From Neckera pumila (Eukaryota > Streptophyta > Bryopsida > Hypnales > Neckeraceae): DNA of 64,000 nucleotides. The notes under the pieces were generated by a model. It was given only the letters and a program-made list of their open reading frames with translations, was not told the DNA's origin and did no database searches. The position numbers were made by a program, and so were the translations under genes. This document shows positions 35,221 to 46,448 of this stretch, in pieces (within the stretch, counting starts at the first letter, position 1; every line of letters begins with the position of its first letter). Location: assembly GCA_963969595.1 (NCBI GenBank), contig OZ018410.1, positions 23,670,913-23,734,912 of the forward strand. Reading direction: 5' to 3'.

Positions 35221-38187
35221 ATGAAGTGGACAGGTGGCGGGATGCGGACATTGTTGCTGTGGGCGGTGTTGTCGTGGTTGCAGCTGAGTTCTTGTTCTGG
35301 GGTGGGTGTTTCGAAGATTCAAGCTGTTGTGGGGAGAGAGCCGGATGTTGGGTTAGTGTATTCGGTGACGGTGAGGTATAACGGCACTGGAGTGAGTTCT
35401 TCTTCTTCTTCTTCCGTCTGCTGTGAGTTTGACCCTTGGGTTGAAGCATTGGGTGGGAATCGGAGTCAGAGAGTGGAATGCAGTGCGGGTCATGGCCATA
35501 GCCGTGATCCGTCGGCCTCTGGTCAAGGCGCTGCTTGTCTGCTTGTGGAGTCCTCGCATAAAGCTTCTGGTGATGGATATCGGAAGTTGCAGCTGGATGC
35601 GACGCTTGCGTTGTCGGCCTACCTTGGATGGGTTTCGGAAGCTCCCGAGAAGGCCAGCTATGGCGAAGAGATTCTATTGCACACGGAGGGTGAATGTGCT
35701 CGTGAATCTGACGACGCGAGGCGCTTGTGTTGGCTTCATGTCAGCTCGGCAGGAAGGAACGTCGTCAGGGCATTGGCAGCGATGGATTTAGACCGTATGT
35801 TGCTGATGCCTCGAGAGTTCAAACTCGCAATGAGGATTAGTTCGAATTCAACCTCCGGCGCCACGGGATCTGGTCGTCCAGATGGAACTGTGGAGTTTTT
35901 TTCCGACACATTGTCGAATCCTGAAATCGATCAAGAACAGAGTATTCAAACTTTGTCAGCGCGATTAGGTGATCACCTAGGACGAAGGTTGTTGCGGGTA
36001 AGTACCGTCACTAGTCCATCTACGCCTGGATACGTGTTTGTCGTACTGCCATCTTTCTCTATACACTTGTTGTAAAATTTAGGGTAAACGCGAATTTTGA
36101 AGTTTAGAGGGTGAATTAGTTTGAAAAAACTATGGTGGTGATTTGAAATGACATTTTTGATTCTTCAGGCTAAATTGGGAGTTGCAACTCGCTCGTCGTA
36201 TCAACGTTGTGGCCGTGGACGACTTCGCTGTGTAAGCTTCTCTGATCCCTTACTTGTTGTTTTTGGGCTGTCAAGATTTGCTGTCAAAAGGGCTACATTG
36301 TCCATCTGCGCTGTCTTCTGACGATGACTCTGCTCGTGAGATCTGTTGCAGCTGAACTGGATCGGGTGGTCAATAGGAGTAGTGATCACATTGGCAGGGT
36401 TGTCTGTGTTTTTGATTCTCTGTGCGGGGTCGAAGGACGACGAAACTCCGGCCGATTTTTTGGACACAGTGCCCAGCCTTCCCCCCCGTTTTTCCTACTC
36501 CAAGCTCCAGAAGGCCACGAAGAATTTCTCCCGGAAGCTCGGTGACGGCGCCTTCGGATCCGTGTACGAGGGGACCCTCGCCAACGGCGCGCGCGTGGCA
36601 GTGAAGATGCTGGAGAAGACGTCCGTGCAGGGGGAGAAGCAGTTCAGAGCCGAGGTCGCGTCCATGGGTGCCATCCGACACCTCAACTTGGTTCGTCTGC
36701 ATGGGTTCTGTTCCGAAGGCTCCCACCGACTGCTCGTGTATGAGTTCATGCCGAACGGCAGCTTGGACGCTTGGCTGTTCGGCAAGAAGCAAGGCGAGAA
36801 GCTGCTCGACTGGGAACAACGGCTCAACATCGCGCTCGGCACCGCTAGGGCTCTGGCCTATCTTCATGAGGAATGCAGCGATCACATCATTCACCTCGAT
36901 GTGAAGCCGGAGAATATCCTCCTCGACCACCAATTCTGCCCCAAGGTTCGCTACTCTAACCCTAAAATCACACACCCTTTCAATTAATTTCCCATTTTCG
37001 GCTCAAGTCTTGTACACGATGTGATTCTGCCAATTGCCAGGGTCTGGAGGTTTAGGGTTTTAACATTGTGGTGGTGTGGATGTGCCCCGCAGCTCTCGGA
37101 TTTCGGCTTGGCGAAGCTGATGGACCGCGAGCAAAGCCGCGTGGTGACCAGCATGCGCGGCACCCCGGGTTACTTAGCCCCCGAATGGCTCCTCCCTCAC
37201 GCCGCCGTGACCGCTAAAACCGACGTCTACAGCTTTGGCATGGTCCTCCTGGAGCTTATCAGCGGCCGGGAGAATACCAACTTCTCCCTCGGCAAGGAAC
37301 AATGGTACTTCCCCGCGTGGGCGTTCAAGCTCATGGGCGAAGGCCGTACCATGGAGCTTCTCGACAAGCGTCTCCACGTTGAAGAAGTTGAATACTTCCA
37401 CAAGAAAGATGCCATGCGCGCCATCCACTGCGCCCTCTTATGCATCCAAGACGACCCTTCTCTCCGCCCCCCTATGAGCCGCGTCGTGCACATGCTCCAA
37501 GGCCACGTTGAGCCTGAGCCTCTGAACGCGCGCCAGTCCGCCATCCAACCCCCTCGCCGCCTCCTCACCGCGTTCGCCGCGAGCCGCAGCGACGTCGACC
37601 CTCACCACCCCCAAGGGGGCATAGACCCCTCCCCCCAACAAAACAACTCCCACCACCACCAATCCGTCGGACCCACAGTGAGCACGCGCATCCCAGTTGC
37701 CGAATCGCCCCGCGTCCGGGAATCTCCGCGCGTGATGAACCTCGCGCCCTCACCACGCATGCTCCAAGACTTGGACGAAAACAACCAATTCGTGGATCGC
37801 ATGGAGCCGCTTCCTCCGGCGGTGCAGACGCCAAATCAAGCGCGGGGCAACAACGCCGCACGCCTGGTGGGCGCGCATTCACTCAGCAGCAACAACTCTA
37901 AGTCCATCCCGCCGTGGCCCGTGAAAGGAGACATCATTCTCACAAGAGGACCGCAAGGCGACCAGCACTGCGTGGTGCGCGATGTGCGCGTGCAAGGGAA
38001 GCAGATGCGGCTGGCGAATCTGCACAGGCTGAGCTCGGAAACAAGGTGGAGCGTGCGTGAGGAGGAGCAGAGCTGGCGCAACTGGAATGAGAGCGTGAAG
38101 ACGCTTGATTTCTGGGTGGTGGTGAGGTGGTCGACCATCCCGGGACGTGGCTTTGAGAAGTTTCCTGTGGAGTGGATGACCAGATGA
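35221..38187 (+). CDS. Receptor-like protein kinase, 842 aa, four exons
   Basis: Predicted plasma-membrane Ser/Thr receptor-like kinase. Exons: 35221-35997, 36169-36231, 36352-36945, 37093-38187; all introns are GT-AG and all junctions phase 0. Signal peptide about residues 1-26. The ectodomain (27-282) has seven Cys in exon 1 and sequons at N54, N80 and N209, but no lectin or LRR motif I know. Membrane span about 284-304. Kinase 337-615: LGDGAFGSV glycine loop (343-351), K365, HLDVKPEN (D463), DFG (481-483), GTPGYLAPEW. Leu before D463 makes it non-RD. The kinase resembles plant SD2-5/LRK10-like kinases (family knowledge). A Pro/Asn/Ser-rich linker (623-755) leads to an unrecognised compact C-terminal segment (756-842). 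The start is chosen for the signal peptide; Met8 is an alternative. Ligand and pathway are unknown. Confidence 0.9.
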
Positions 38188-38197
38188 CAAGCTTGGG

Positions 38198-38219
38198 TTT
38201 TTAGGGTTTAGGGTTTAGG
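38198..38219 (+). repeat. Short telomere-type TTTAGGG array
   Basis: About three TTTAGGG units, the plant telomere repeat, lie 11 bp after the kinase stop codon. Such short interstitial telomere motifs (telo-boxes) are common near plant genes. Here the motif would fall in the 3' UTR. Confidence 0.7.
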
Positions 38220-38249
38220 AACTCCCCTCCATCTCCCCTCATGTTGTTT

Positions 38250-38790
38250 TCCCCCCCCTTCGTGTTGGTGTTTTGCAATCCGTCCCTGGCGAATTGGGGG
38301 GATGGTTTTTGAAGCTTGCAAAGGAGTTTGTGAGTTGTTTGATCACTATACCATTGTTCTCTCATTCTTTTATGGATCTTTTTAGAAGAACAGTGATCCA
38401 GTGTTTATATGGCATTTTAGGCAGTACGAGCAGGTGAATTTGGGTCCGCCTGAGGTTAGGTGATTAAGTTTCTGGAAGCGATGATATTTTAATTGTAACC
38501 TGCCGTGTTGTTGGTCAGGCTTGTCTGGTATTAAAACTAGACTTTTATGAATCGTGATATCCCATCTTCAAGTAATGTATTGGTTGGTTCCTTTTTCCCT
38601 TCGTGTTGGTGTTTTTGAATCTATCATTTGCAAATTGGGGCGATGGTTTTGGAAGCTTGTAAATGAGTTCTTGAGTTAGTGGACCCTTCTGTGGATCTTT
38701 AGAAGAACAGTGATCCAGTGTTTACCGGGCATTTTAGTCCGTACCAGCTGGTGAATTTTACTCCGCCTGAGGTTAGGTGATTTAGTAATT
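38250..38790 (+). repeat. Tandem duplication in the kinase 3' flank
   Basis: Two diverged copies of about 210 bp lie near 38255-38470 and 38595-38785. Both contain 'cttcgtgttggtgtttt', then 'attgggg.gatggttttt', then 'tagaagaacagtgatccagt', then 'ccgcctgaggttaggtgatt', in the same order. The offset is about 325 bp. No protein is encoded. The first copy may lie within the 3' UTR. Confidence 0.75.
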
Positions 38791-38989
38791 GACGTCGTTT
38801 GGAGACCATGTTCGTAGCCCGAACAGCCTCCTGATCCCCTTCTGGGTACCAAGAATAGTTTGTTTGCTTTCTTTGATGTAGTTATCACAGGGGGAGCGTC
38901 TTCGATAAACCATCGTCACTGCTGGGTTTTGTGAGACCTACTTTGGGATCAGGAGCGTTTCCTCAATTGATTCTCTATGCATGTGATCA

Positions 38990-39370
38990 AATGTTACATG
39001 ACACAGGACCTCGTTGTTTGGGTGGTATTCTGGAAGGATTATTTGAAAGCATTAGAATTCGTCTGGAATTTCAAATTTTGGGAAGCTGTTCCTGGGATCA
39101 GTGGCCAAACGTCGCATGTTCAGAACCTCAAAGCGTAGTGGAATTCTGACAGGGTGCTGTGAAAGTATTACTGAACGTTTCAACTGTCAATTTTCGGAAA
39201 GCTGTTTCTAGCGTCAGTGATCCAATGCTGTATGACGTAGAACCTTATCGTATTAGTGGGTCATCTGAAAGGAACCTGTGAATGTGTAAGTAAGTATTCG
39301 TGAATGTTTCTGTTTTTAAACTTCGAATGCAGATTCTAGCGTCAGTGTACTGTACGTCCCGAGCATTAAA
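38990..39370 (+). repeat. Degenerate tandem repeat, about three units
   Basis: Units of about 120-140 bp share 'aattt..ggaagctgtt.ct', then 'g.gtcagtg.ccaa.cgt', then 'gaacct' and 'ctgtgaaagtatt..tgaa' type words near 39065-39115, 39170-39245 and 39280-39355. Similarity falls from the first to the third unit. Function unknown. Confidence 0.5.
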
Positions 39371-39740
39371 TTCTCGTTTTTTTCCCCCTTTCTGAAGATC
39401 TTGAAATCAAGGGGAGTACGCTGGATCCACTGCTGCACAGGTCGGTTGCACTTGATGGCATGTCTTTATCCGACTTCTGGACGACTCCAGAACACTCGTG
39501 GTTAGTACGGGATATGTGGCCAGCACTAGAGGCCAGTTCCCATCAACGAGCCTCTGGCCTCCTGGGTAAAGCAATGAATGATTAGGTCTGCACTCTGTAG
39601 TTTAGCGATACACTGAAACTACTCTTAACTGGAGGTGGAATCCCATAGGCCCATCTATATCACTAAAGCTGAATGAAAAGACTGCAGCTGAACCCAAAAG
39701 GAAATTTGACAGGCTTCCCTTCCTTTTGACAGGAGGTGAT
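39371..39740. other. Intergenic DNA between kinase flank and tRNA
   Basis: Balanced base composition; no gene recognised. An AAAA run on the plus strand at 39696-39699 gives a TTTT about 42 nt downstream of the minus-strand tRNA and could serve as its RNA polymerase III terminator. Confidence 0.45.
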
Positions 39741-39821
39741 TGTTCACAGTGGGATTCGAACCCACGCCCTTTCGGACCAGAACCTTAATCTGGCGCCTTA
39801 GACCAACTCGGCCATATGAAC
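39741..39821 (-). tRNA. tRNA-Leu(AAG)
   Basis: A complete 81-nt type II tRNA on the minus strand. The acceptor stem pairs GTTCATA (39815-39821) with TGTGAAC (39742-39748), with one G-T pair; 39741 gives the discriminator A. The D-arm region contains TGGCCGAGTTGGTCTAAGGC, the A-box of plant leucine tRNAs. The anticodon stem CCAGA/TCTGG encloses loop TTAAGGT, giving anticodon AAG. A long variable arm (TCCGAAAGGGC) follows, as expected for leucine, then T-arm GTGGGTTCGAATCCCAC with an intact B-box. There is no intron and CCA is not encoded, as usual for nuclear genes. Confidence 0.97.
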
Positions 39822-40749
39822 GAAGGTATTATCAGACAGGTTCAGTCAGAAACACCAGAAGATGTCTACTAGAGGATTTGTTTACTATTTACTGAAAAGC
39901 TCAGCTGTCCAGTATGTCCACTATGTCCAGGTTTGCACTACATCATGGTCATAACATCGTTCACCAATGAGGCAGGGGTGCCTTTTGAACTGACCCGTTG
40001 CAGAGAACTAAATTGTCTCTGTATAGCCAACTGCAGCCAACCCCAGTCCTTGAATTAGGCGAGAAGTCCCTCCACAGGCATCTAGCCAAGCATAAGTACC
40101 GGCTTCCGTTCCCAGCCTGAGCCTGAGGAGGACCATTGCCACTGGTTCTGTTCCCTTATGGTTCCTGAGCTCCGTCTGCTGCAGCTCTGTCCCTTTTCCC
40201 TTGGTGTGAACCTCGTGCCAAGATGCCGCATCTGTGAGAATCGAGGCCTCTCTCAGTTCGTTTGGACCTTTACTTCCGAGGCTGTGTCAGTTGCACAGGT
40301 ACGGAATATCCTCTGCAAAACAGTCAGAGTAGTGGAACGCTACGAGAAGTAAGTTAAGTTACGTTAAGTTTCGGGACTGGCTTCGGCTCAGGCTTGCAGA
40401 CAGCCGCAGACGGAGTTTTCCATGGAGTTGGGGCGCAGCAGCAGCAGAAAAGCGAGAGAAACGACTGGAGAGTGGTGACTCCCCATGATAACTTACGTCC
40501 CACTGAGTGGATTATGAATCAGGCCGGCTTCAGTTCACAGGAGCAGTAGGAGCGAAGATGGGTGGCAAGAGCGTTTCTTTGCTGTAATTGGTTGCACATG
40601 GCTGTGGGATTTCACTCTAGAGCATCAGAAAGGAAGTACATGGATGAAAAAAGGTGTTGATGTCGGTGGTCTGCCACTAGCAACAAATTTCTTCCGGAGG
40701 TTTTTCGGTTGAAAGGGGCTCACAGTGTGGCTCTTCTATGAACATTGGA
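39822..40749. other. Intergenic DNA, no confident feature
   Basis: Balanced composition similar to gene flanks, but no exon, RNA or repeat is recognised. The 64-codon plus frame at 40158-40352 has no motif. A small 'agttaagttacgttaagttt' direct repeat lies near 40348. Confidence 0.4.
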
Positions 40750-41130
40750 GCACTTCAAAGACTCCATACCTACCCACAAACTAAAACTCCTCATAACTTT
40801 TGACTCATAGATCCAAATTGAATGATTCAAAGCTTCACATTTCTATATAAATCTAAAGAATTAATTTCAAAATTTTATTTTTGAAAAAATTATTTTTAAA
40901 GAAGTTTTTTGAGCTGTCCGGGCTACCCGCCGACCAATGAAAATTACATATCATGCAATAACTTTTTAACTATGTAGTCAAAAGTTATGAAAATTGTTGG
41001 GGCTTAAAGCTACTCCTTGGGCACATGTTGTGTAAAATTTTCAAAGAAAAAAAATAAAAACTCCATTTGTAGTGGGCTGCCCAAAATTGCTATGTTGCCA
41101 AAAAATGCACCTTGGTCCTTTAGGGGTTAA
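40750..41130 (+). mobile_element. Half-length family A element, copy A5
   Basis: The right end is CCTTTAGGGGTTAA at 41130. Going left, the sequence follows the right half of A4 closely ('ctaaaactcctcataacttt', 'actttttaactatgtagtc', 'aaagctactccttgggcaca', 'gggctgcccaaaattgc') and stops near 40755. No left TTAA end is seen, so it is a truncated element or a fragment of a hairpin copy. Confidence 0.65.
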
Positions 41131-41593
41131 GGCGGTCCCAAAAAATTATACCCCTTGTCTAAAACCGCCTTCATCATTCTATGGACATCTCCAAAGTCTA
41201 TGTGTACCTTTGTTGAAGAAACCATTGTAGATCCTCTACCAAAAAAAATTGACCCTTTGAAACTTTTGCATACATGATCCAAATATTGTATTGTTTGGTG
41301 CATTGGAACCTCCTTTCATTTGCCAACATCAAGAAAATGTAAGAATTTGACCAATCTAATAATTGCTTAGCGAGGTGCTTGCCTCGTGCACCTCCCCAAA
41401 AGGAAGATCGTATGCCAAAATTCTTCTCTCTTTCTATAATTTTTTTGTCTAAAATGCTTCAAATATACATTTTCTTCTATGCAATAGATTTTTGGGGATT
41501 AATGAAACATGCAAAATATGGATGAAAATTTGTTTATAGATTCAAAAATGTACATTATTCTCATCCACTATCTCTTAACCCTTGGTGAGGGGC
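41131..41593. other. Spacer between family A copies
   Basis: 463 bp of AT-rich DNA without a recognised feature. Confidence 0.5.
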
Positions 41594-42442
41594 TTAATCC
41601 CTGTAGGCCCAAGGCCTTTTTTCCTGCAAAAAAACATTCAAAAGTGCCATTTCTATAGCAAAGAGTAAAAAAAAATTCAAAATTTTTGACCACACAGATT
41701 GCAAGATATCAGTGTTTAAGTGAAAAAAACAAATTTTTCAACACATTGTAAGACCAAATTTTTTGACTTTGGACATTTTAACTTTAAATTTTTGCACTAT
41801 AGAGTTTTGGGCTTTAAATCTTTATAGTAGAGATTTGAGTTGAGCGTCTAGCAAAAAAATTCAAGAAAACTTAATTTTCATTATTAAAAAAATTGTTAGG
41901 TAGAAGTAGGTACAAGATAGAAGGTAAATCTAAAATATTAATATCTTTTAGATGAAATAAAAATGCACTAATTCCAATGGTGAGATTTTTCTAGGAAAAA
42001 AACTAAACCACGTGGATCTTTTTATTTTTGAAAAATTATAAAAATTGCATTAAAAAATTAATCCTACAAGTTATTATTTCAGGAAGATGCTTTAAGTGCC
42101 CAAAAATTAAGATTGTTCATAACTTTCTCATAACAAATCCAAATGGATTGAATCAAAGCTTTCTAGATAGACAAAAATATAATCTATGGAGAAACAAATA
42201 AAAAATAAACTAAAATTTTTGCAAAAATATTTTTGTTGCTCCCTCTCCTCTATTTTGAGCTTATTTGGACACAACTTTTTGTTCTTGGGCATCTATTGAA
42301 AAAAAATACTATTCCCACGAAGCTTATCAGTTTGCCTATCTTCCAAAAAAAATTCAAAACATCAGGACAAAAATTCAGCCTGTAGTTACCTGCCCAAAAC
42401 CTCATTTGTCCCCTGAAGGAACAATGGTCCTTTAGGGGTTAA
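41594..42442 (+). mobile_element. Family A TTAA-flanked element, copy A6
   Basis: An 849 bp unit from TTAATCCCTGTAGGCCCAAG to GTCCTTTAGGGGTTAA. It is very close to A1: 'ccaaggccttttttcctgc', 'gtgccatttctatagcaaag', 'aattgttaggtagaagtagg', 'ttcccacgaagctt'. It is shorter than A1 mainly through internal deletions. No open frame. Confidence 0.72.
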
Positions 42443-43029
42443 TCAAATGAGCTTTTCATTTGTACTAATTGTTCAAAGGAATAGAATTCTTCCTCATGCC
42501 TTTGTAACTCATATATGTTGAGTGACAAAGAATTTGTTGTAGAAAGTTTTAATGGAATAGTTTTTTCAAGATTTATATATGACTAATATCTCTTAGATTT
42601 GAAACAAAATAGACTTATTGCTATTGCTCTATTCTCACTATTACAGGGACAAATAATTCCAATATCCTTTTGAAGTTGGTAGAAATTCAAAGTTTGTTCA
42701 CCTTGAAGTTTCATATAAGTGACAAAGAGGTTAAAACTAATGGCATTGTTACATCCTATTATGCTATATAGAATTGCATACATATGTGATAGTAAAAAGT
42801 TAGATAATTTCCTTGGATTCTATACCACAATTTGAATCTTATGACTACATATACAATTAATTGTAACTTTTATATATTATATGTGAGAGTATACTAATAC
42901 AAAACTTTAGAAGTCTACATATTTTCTATACATCCATGTGAATCATAGTTTTAGAGTTGTCACTTAAGACATAAAATGTTGCCATTCATTTGTCTCCTCT
43001 TTTAAATCTTATTCTAGATGGCATTTGAG
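42443..43029. other. AT-rich intergenic DNA
   Basis: No gene or repeat is recognised. The 66-codon minus frame at 42583-42783 looks like chance. Confidence 0.5.
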
Positions 43030-44230
43030 TTTTGGTTTAACTCGTAAAGGACAATAAGCACCCATGGAGCAATTTGAAGGCTTTTGTAGATTCATACAAA
43101 GTCATTTTTGAATGGATAGAAGTAAAATGTTTACCAAGCATGCGTGATTGTACCAGTTTTGTAAAAATATATATTTTTTTTTATTGGATGTTTGGATCAA
43201 AAGTTATGGGGCTCAAAGTCTAGGGAAAATTTAGAAAATGTGCTAATAGAGAGGGCAAGCAATCATGCAAGCTATGAATTTTTTTCAATATCTTTGTATA
43301 CTTATATTTTGCACTCTATTAAGCTAAATGGGATGAATGTTTTTATTATATATTTTCAAAACTAAATAGGAAAATAGTGTGTAGTTGAAAATACAAAAAG
43401 AATCTTTACTTTTCCAATTTTCATTCAATGCATTAAAAATGGCAATTTTGTACAATTTTAGAATCATTAGCTCAAATTCTAATATAAATATATGATTTTT
43501 ATTTTATTTTATTTATTTATTTTTTCAAGATAAAAATTTGTGTTAACTATTGGAAATTTGATTCTTCCAAAAGATAAGTTCTCAATAAAAAAACAAAATT
43601 TTATACATGTAGTTGCTTTTCTTTGGCACTACAAGAAAATGGGGAGTTTAAAGTGAGTTTTTAAGTATAGTCTTAGACATATGATTTTAAGTAATGACCT
43701 TTAAAGCAATTTTCAGCAAAATTCTACTAAAAACACATGTATTTCTAGTAAAATTTGCTGAAAATTGCCTTAAAGGTCATTACTTAAAATCTTATGTCTA
43801 GGACTATACCTAAGAACTCACTTAAAACACTCCATTCTCTCGTAGTGTGGACATCTCCTTAGTGCAAGATGATTTGGGGTATGTTAGACACCTTCATTAG
43901 CTTTGAAAATTGGCATGCAAGTAACTAATATAACTACCTATCTAATGATCTAAGTCTTGAAAGTTGAATAGTGTCTCCTTCTCCACAAAGTTAAATCAAA
44001 CTATGCCAACCTTATTGGATACTTCCTTTCTTCTAACTTCAACATCGTAGTCTCACAATCTACAAGGTCAAATAGGCTGAATTTCTTTTACAATTTATTC
44101 TAATAGTTGAGTACAAGTTTGTACAATTAAAAGTTTGAAAAATGTTTTATATTTCAACTATACTCCATGCAATGGATAGTGGAAATTTTTGATATTTTTT
44201 GTGAAAAATAGTCAAAGAGCTATAGAAATT
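43030..44230. repeat. Dispersed repeat family F, copy 2
   Basis: This copy is collinear with 1000-1990 (landmarks given there) and is enlarged by the 221 bp CACTA-type MITE at 43627-43847. It ends just before family A copy A7. Class unknown; no open frame. Confidence 0.55.
43627..43847. mobile_element. CACTA-type hairpin MITE, 221 bp
   Basis: The left end is CACTACAAGAAAATGG, matching the CACTACAAGAAA terminus known from En/Spm-type elements. The right end is its inverted copy (ctctcgtagtg). A 3 bp target duplication TGG flanks both sides (43624-43626 and 43848-43850), as expected for CACTA elements. The two arms are near-perfect inverted repeats over their full length ('agtaatgacctttaaagcaa' against 'ttgccttaaaggtcattact'), leaving a loop of about 20-30 bp near 43735. 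No protein. The long stem could yield small RNAs if transcribed. Confidence 0.9.
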
Positions 44231-44272
44231 AGCTTTTTCTTTTCATGACAGCAAGGTATGTGCACATGTACG

Positions 44273-45169
44273 TTAACCCTTAAAATACCAAGGCAGTTTC
44301 TAGCTCCAAAACCACTGAAAACTGCCATTTTCTGCTACGATCACTCCCTAAACAAAAAAAAACTTTTTTTTAGAATCTAACCATAGTATCTTGAATTTCA
44401 TTTGTCTTAGATCATGTGGTAAAAATTTCATGAAGTTTGATCGTACGGATTGGAAGATATTAGCATTTGAAGTTGGAAAAAGAAGTTTTTTGGAACTGCG
44501 GCTTGCAATTTTAGATGACTTTGCCGGCCATTTGTGGATTTTTTTTGCACTACACACCATAAAGTTAAAATTTTTTGTGTTGCACATTTGAATTGAGAGT
44601 TTGGGAAAAAAATTTAGAATGTCAAAACTTGATTTTCACATATAAAAAAATTGTTAAGTAGAAGTAGCTCCAAAATTGAACAAAACACTAAACCGTTAAT
44701 AGCTCTTAGGTGGAATTTAACACCATAATTCCAATGGTGAGATTGTTTTTGCAAACAAACTTTACCTTGTCAAAAGAAAAATGTTGAATTTTTTTGAAAA
44801 TTGCATTCAGAAATGAATTCTAAAAGTTTGTTTTTTTGTAGACGTTTAGATTGCCCGAAAACAAGATTGTCCATAACTTCTTCATATTGAGTCCAAATAG
44901 AATGAATCAAAGCTTCAAATGTAGACAAAAACATGATCTGAGGAAAAGAAACTGAAAAAAAAAATTCAATTTTTTAAAGTTTTTTGACTTCGGGTGGCAT
45001 AACTTTTGCTTTCGGCCACCGATTGAAAAAAAATTGTATTCTTAGAAAGCTAATGTGATTTCCTATCTTCAAAAAAAGTTTCAAAAAATCAAGTCAAAAG
45101 TTCAGGTCGCACGAGCCTACCCGAAAACCCAAGTGTCCTCCGAGGGGACTTTGGTAGTTTAGGAATTAA
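44273..45169 (+). mobile_element. Family A TTAA-flanked element, copy A7
   Basis: An 897 bp unit from TTAACCCTTAAAATACCAAG to TAGTTTAGGAATTAA, with family words 'ctgccattttctgctacga', 'atcatgtggtaaaaatttca', 'aattgttaagtagaagtag' and 'cataacttttgctttc'. The right tip is more diverged than in other copies. The minus-strand 79-codon and plus-strand 66-codon frames inside are chance. Confidence 0.7.
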
Positions 45170-46448
45170 TCACATTGAATTGTCTTCTACATGGGACTTT
45201 TAATTCCATTCACTTATGCAACTTGGAGCCTTGGAGAGTGGTTATTAGTTTGCAATTGAGCTTACAATTAATAGCCATAATCAATTGAATTTCAAAGTAT
45301 GCATTATTGGTATATGATTTAACAAGTTCAAATAATACACAAGTACATAAAATTCCATCTTTTGCTCTTGATGAAGTGAATTTGGACTAACAAATATTTA
45401 AAAAAAAAGATAAAATAGAAAAAAGTGGCAAGTGGTCCAAGACCTCAATCCTCAGAGCTTACTTATAAAATGTCTCCAATGCGGTTGTCAATGGCCTCAC
45501 TAGCTCACCAAGGATAATGCCCTAGCACTAACATGAGGTTGAACCGTTGTTGTAGGGAGTATAATTCAAGGACCAATAACACTATATAATATTGAGTTTC
45601 AATGTTTGGAGACATCCGTCAAACTCCTCCAATAGTATAAGTGCACTATATCCATTGCTCGGCAAATGGCTTTTTATTTCTTTTTAATTTTTTTATGGTG
45701 TGTATCGGTAATTTACATTCCAAAGAATGCTACTAGTTGTTGCATTACCTCTAGGATATAGATTGCCTACCAATTTTGGGGCAAAAGGCATAAAGGACCC
45801 AATAGCGTGAGTTTGTGACTATTGACTATCGATTATCGGGTCTTTGATGATGGTGGCAAAATCATCCATATTCACAAACTGGCCTTCAAGCATGGCCTTA
45901 TAAGCCCCTAAGTTGTCACTTTGGTCTCATGATTTTTTTTTGCTTTTGCTTTTGCTTTCATTTATTAAATTTTATTGTCAAAATATCATAAAAAGGGTAT
46001 TCAAACCATAATTGATAAAAGTCCTTACTAGTACAATGATTTATTCCTAGAGGCTCGGAGTGCCGAAAAACATTCCAATTCTCTGCTTCTAAGGTACATA
46101 TAATAAAGTGTTTGAGAAGTCAATTAGGTGTTCAAAAGACGATTAGGAGACCAAAAGATAGCTAGGCCTAACAATTGCAAGATTTTTGTTAGAGATTGAA
46201 CCAAACCTACAAGTGCATGTGACAAAGCCTAGCTAGATGAAAGTAATAGTTCACAATTGAGAAGTTCTTTTAGCGCTAGATGTGTTTGTATTTTGTCAAA
46301 TTAGAAATTACTATCCATTCAGTGAAAACTATAGAAAATTAGATGTTGGCCTTGCAAGTAATAATTCAAGCAGTATGAAAGCCAATGCAACCAAAGATTT
46401 CCTATTTAACAGGATCTTCTAGTCCAAAGATTTCCTAATTAATAAGAT
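45170..46448. other. Intergenic DNA, no confident feature
   Basis: The part 45430-46150 is less AT-rich and more complex than the background but has no open frame or recognised domain. It could be an old retrotransposon remnant; nothing specific supports this. Confidence 0.35.

Noticed and set aside
36370..36975. 201-codon minus-strand frame inside the kinase gene, with several similar ones at 36495-38190
   Set aside because: These are antisense shadows of the GC-rich kinase exons, whose conserved motifs fix the plus-strand frame.
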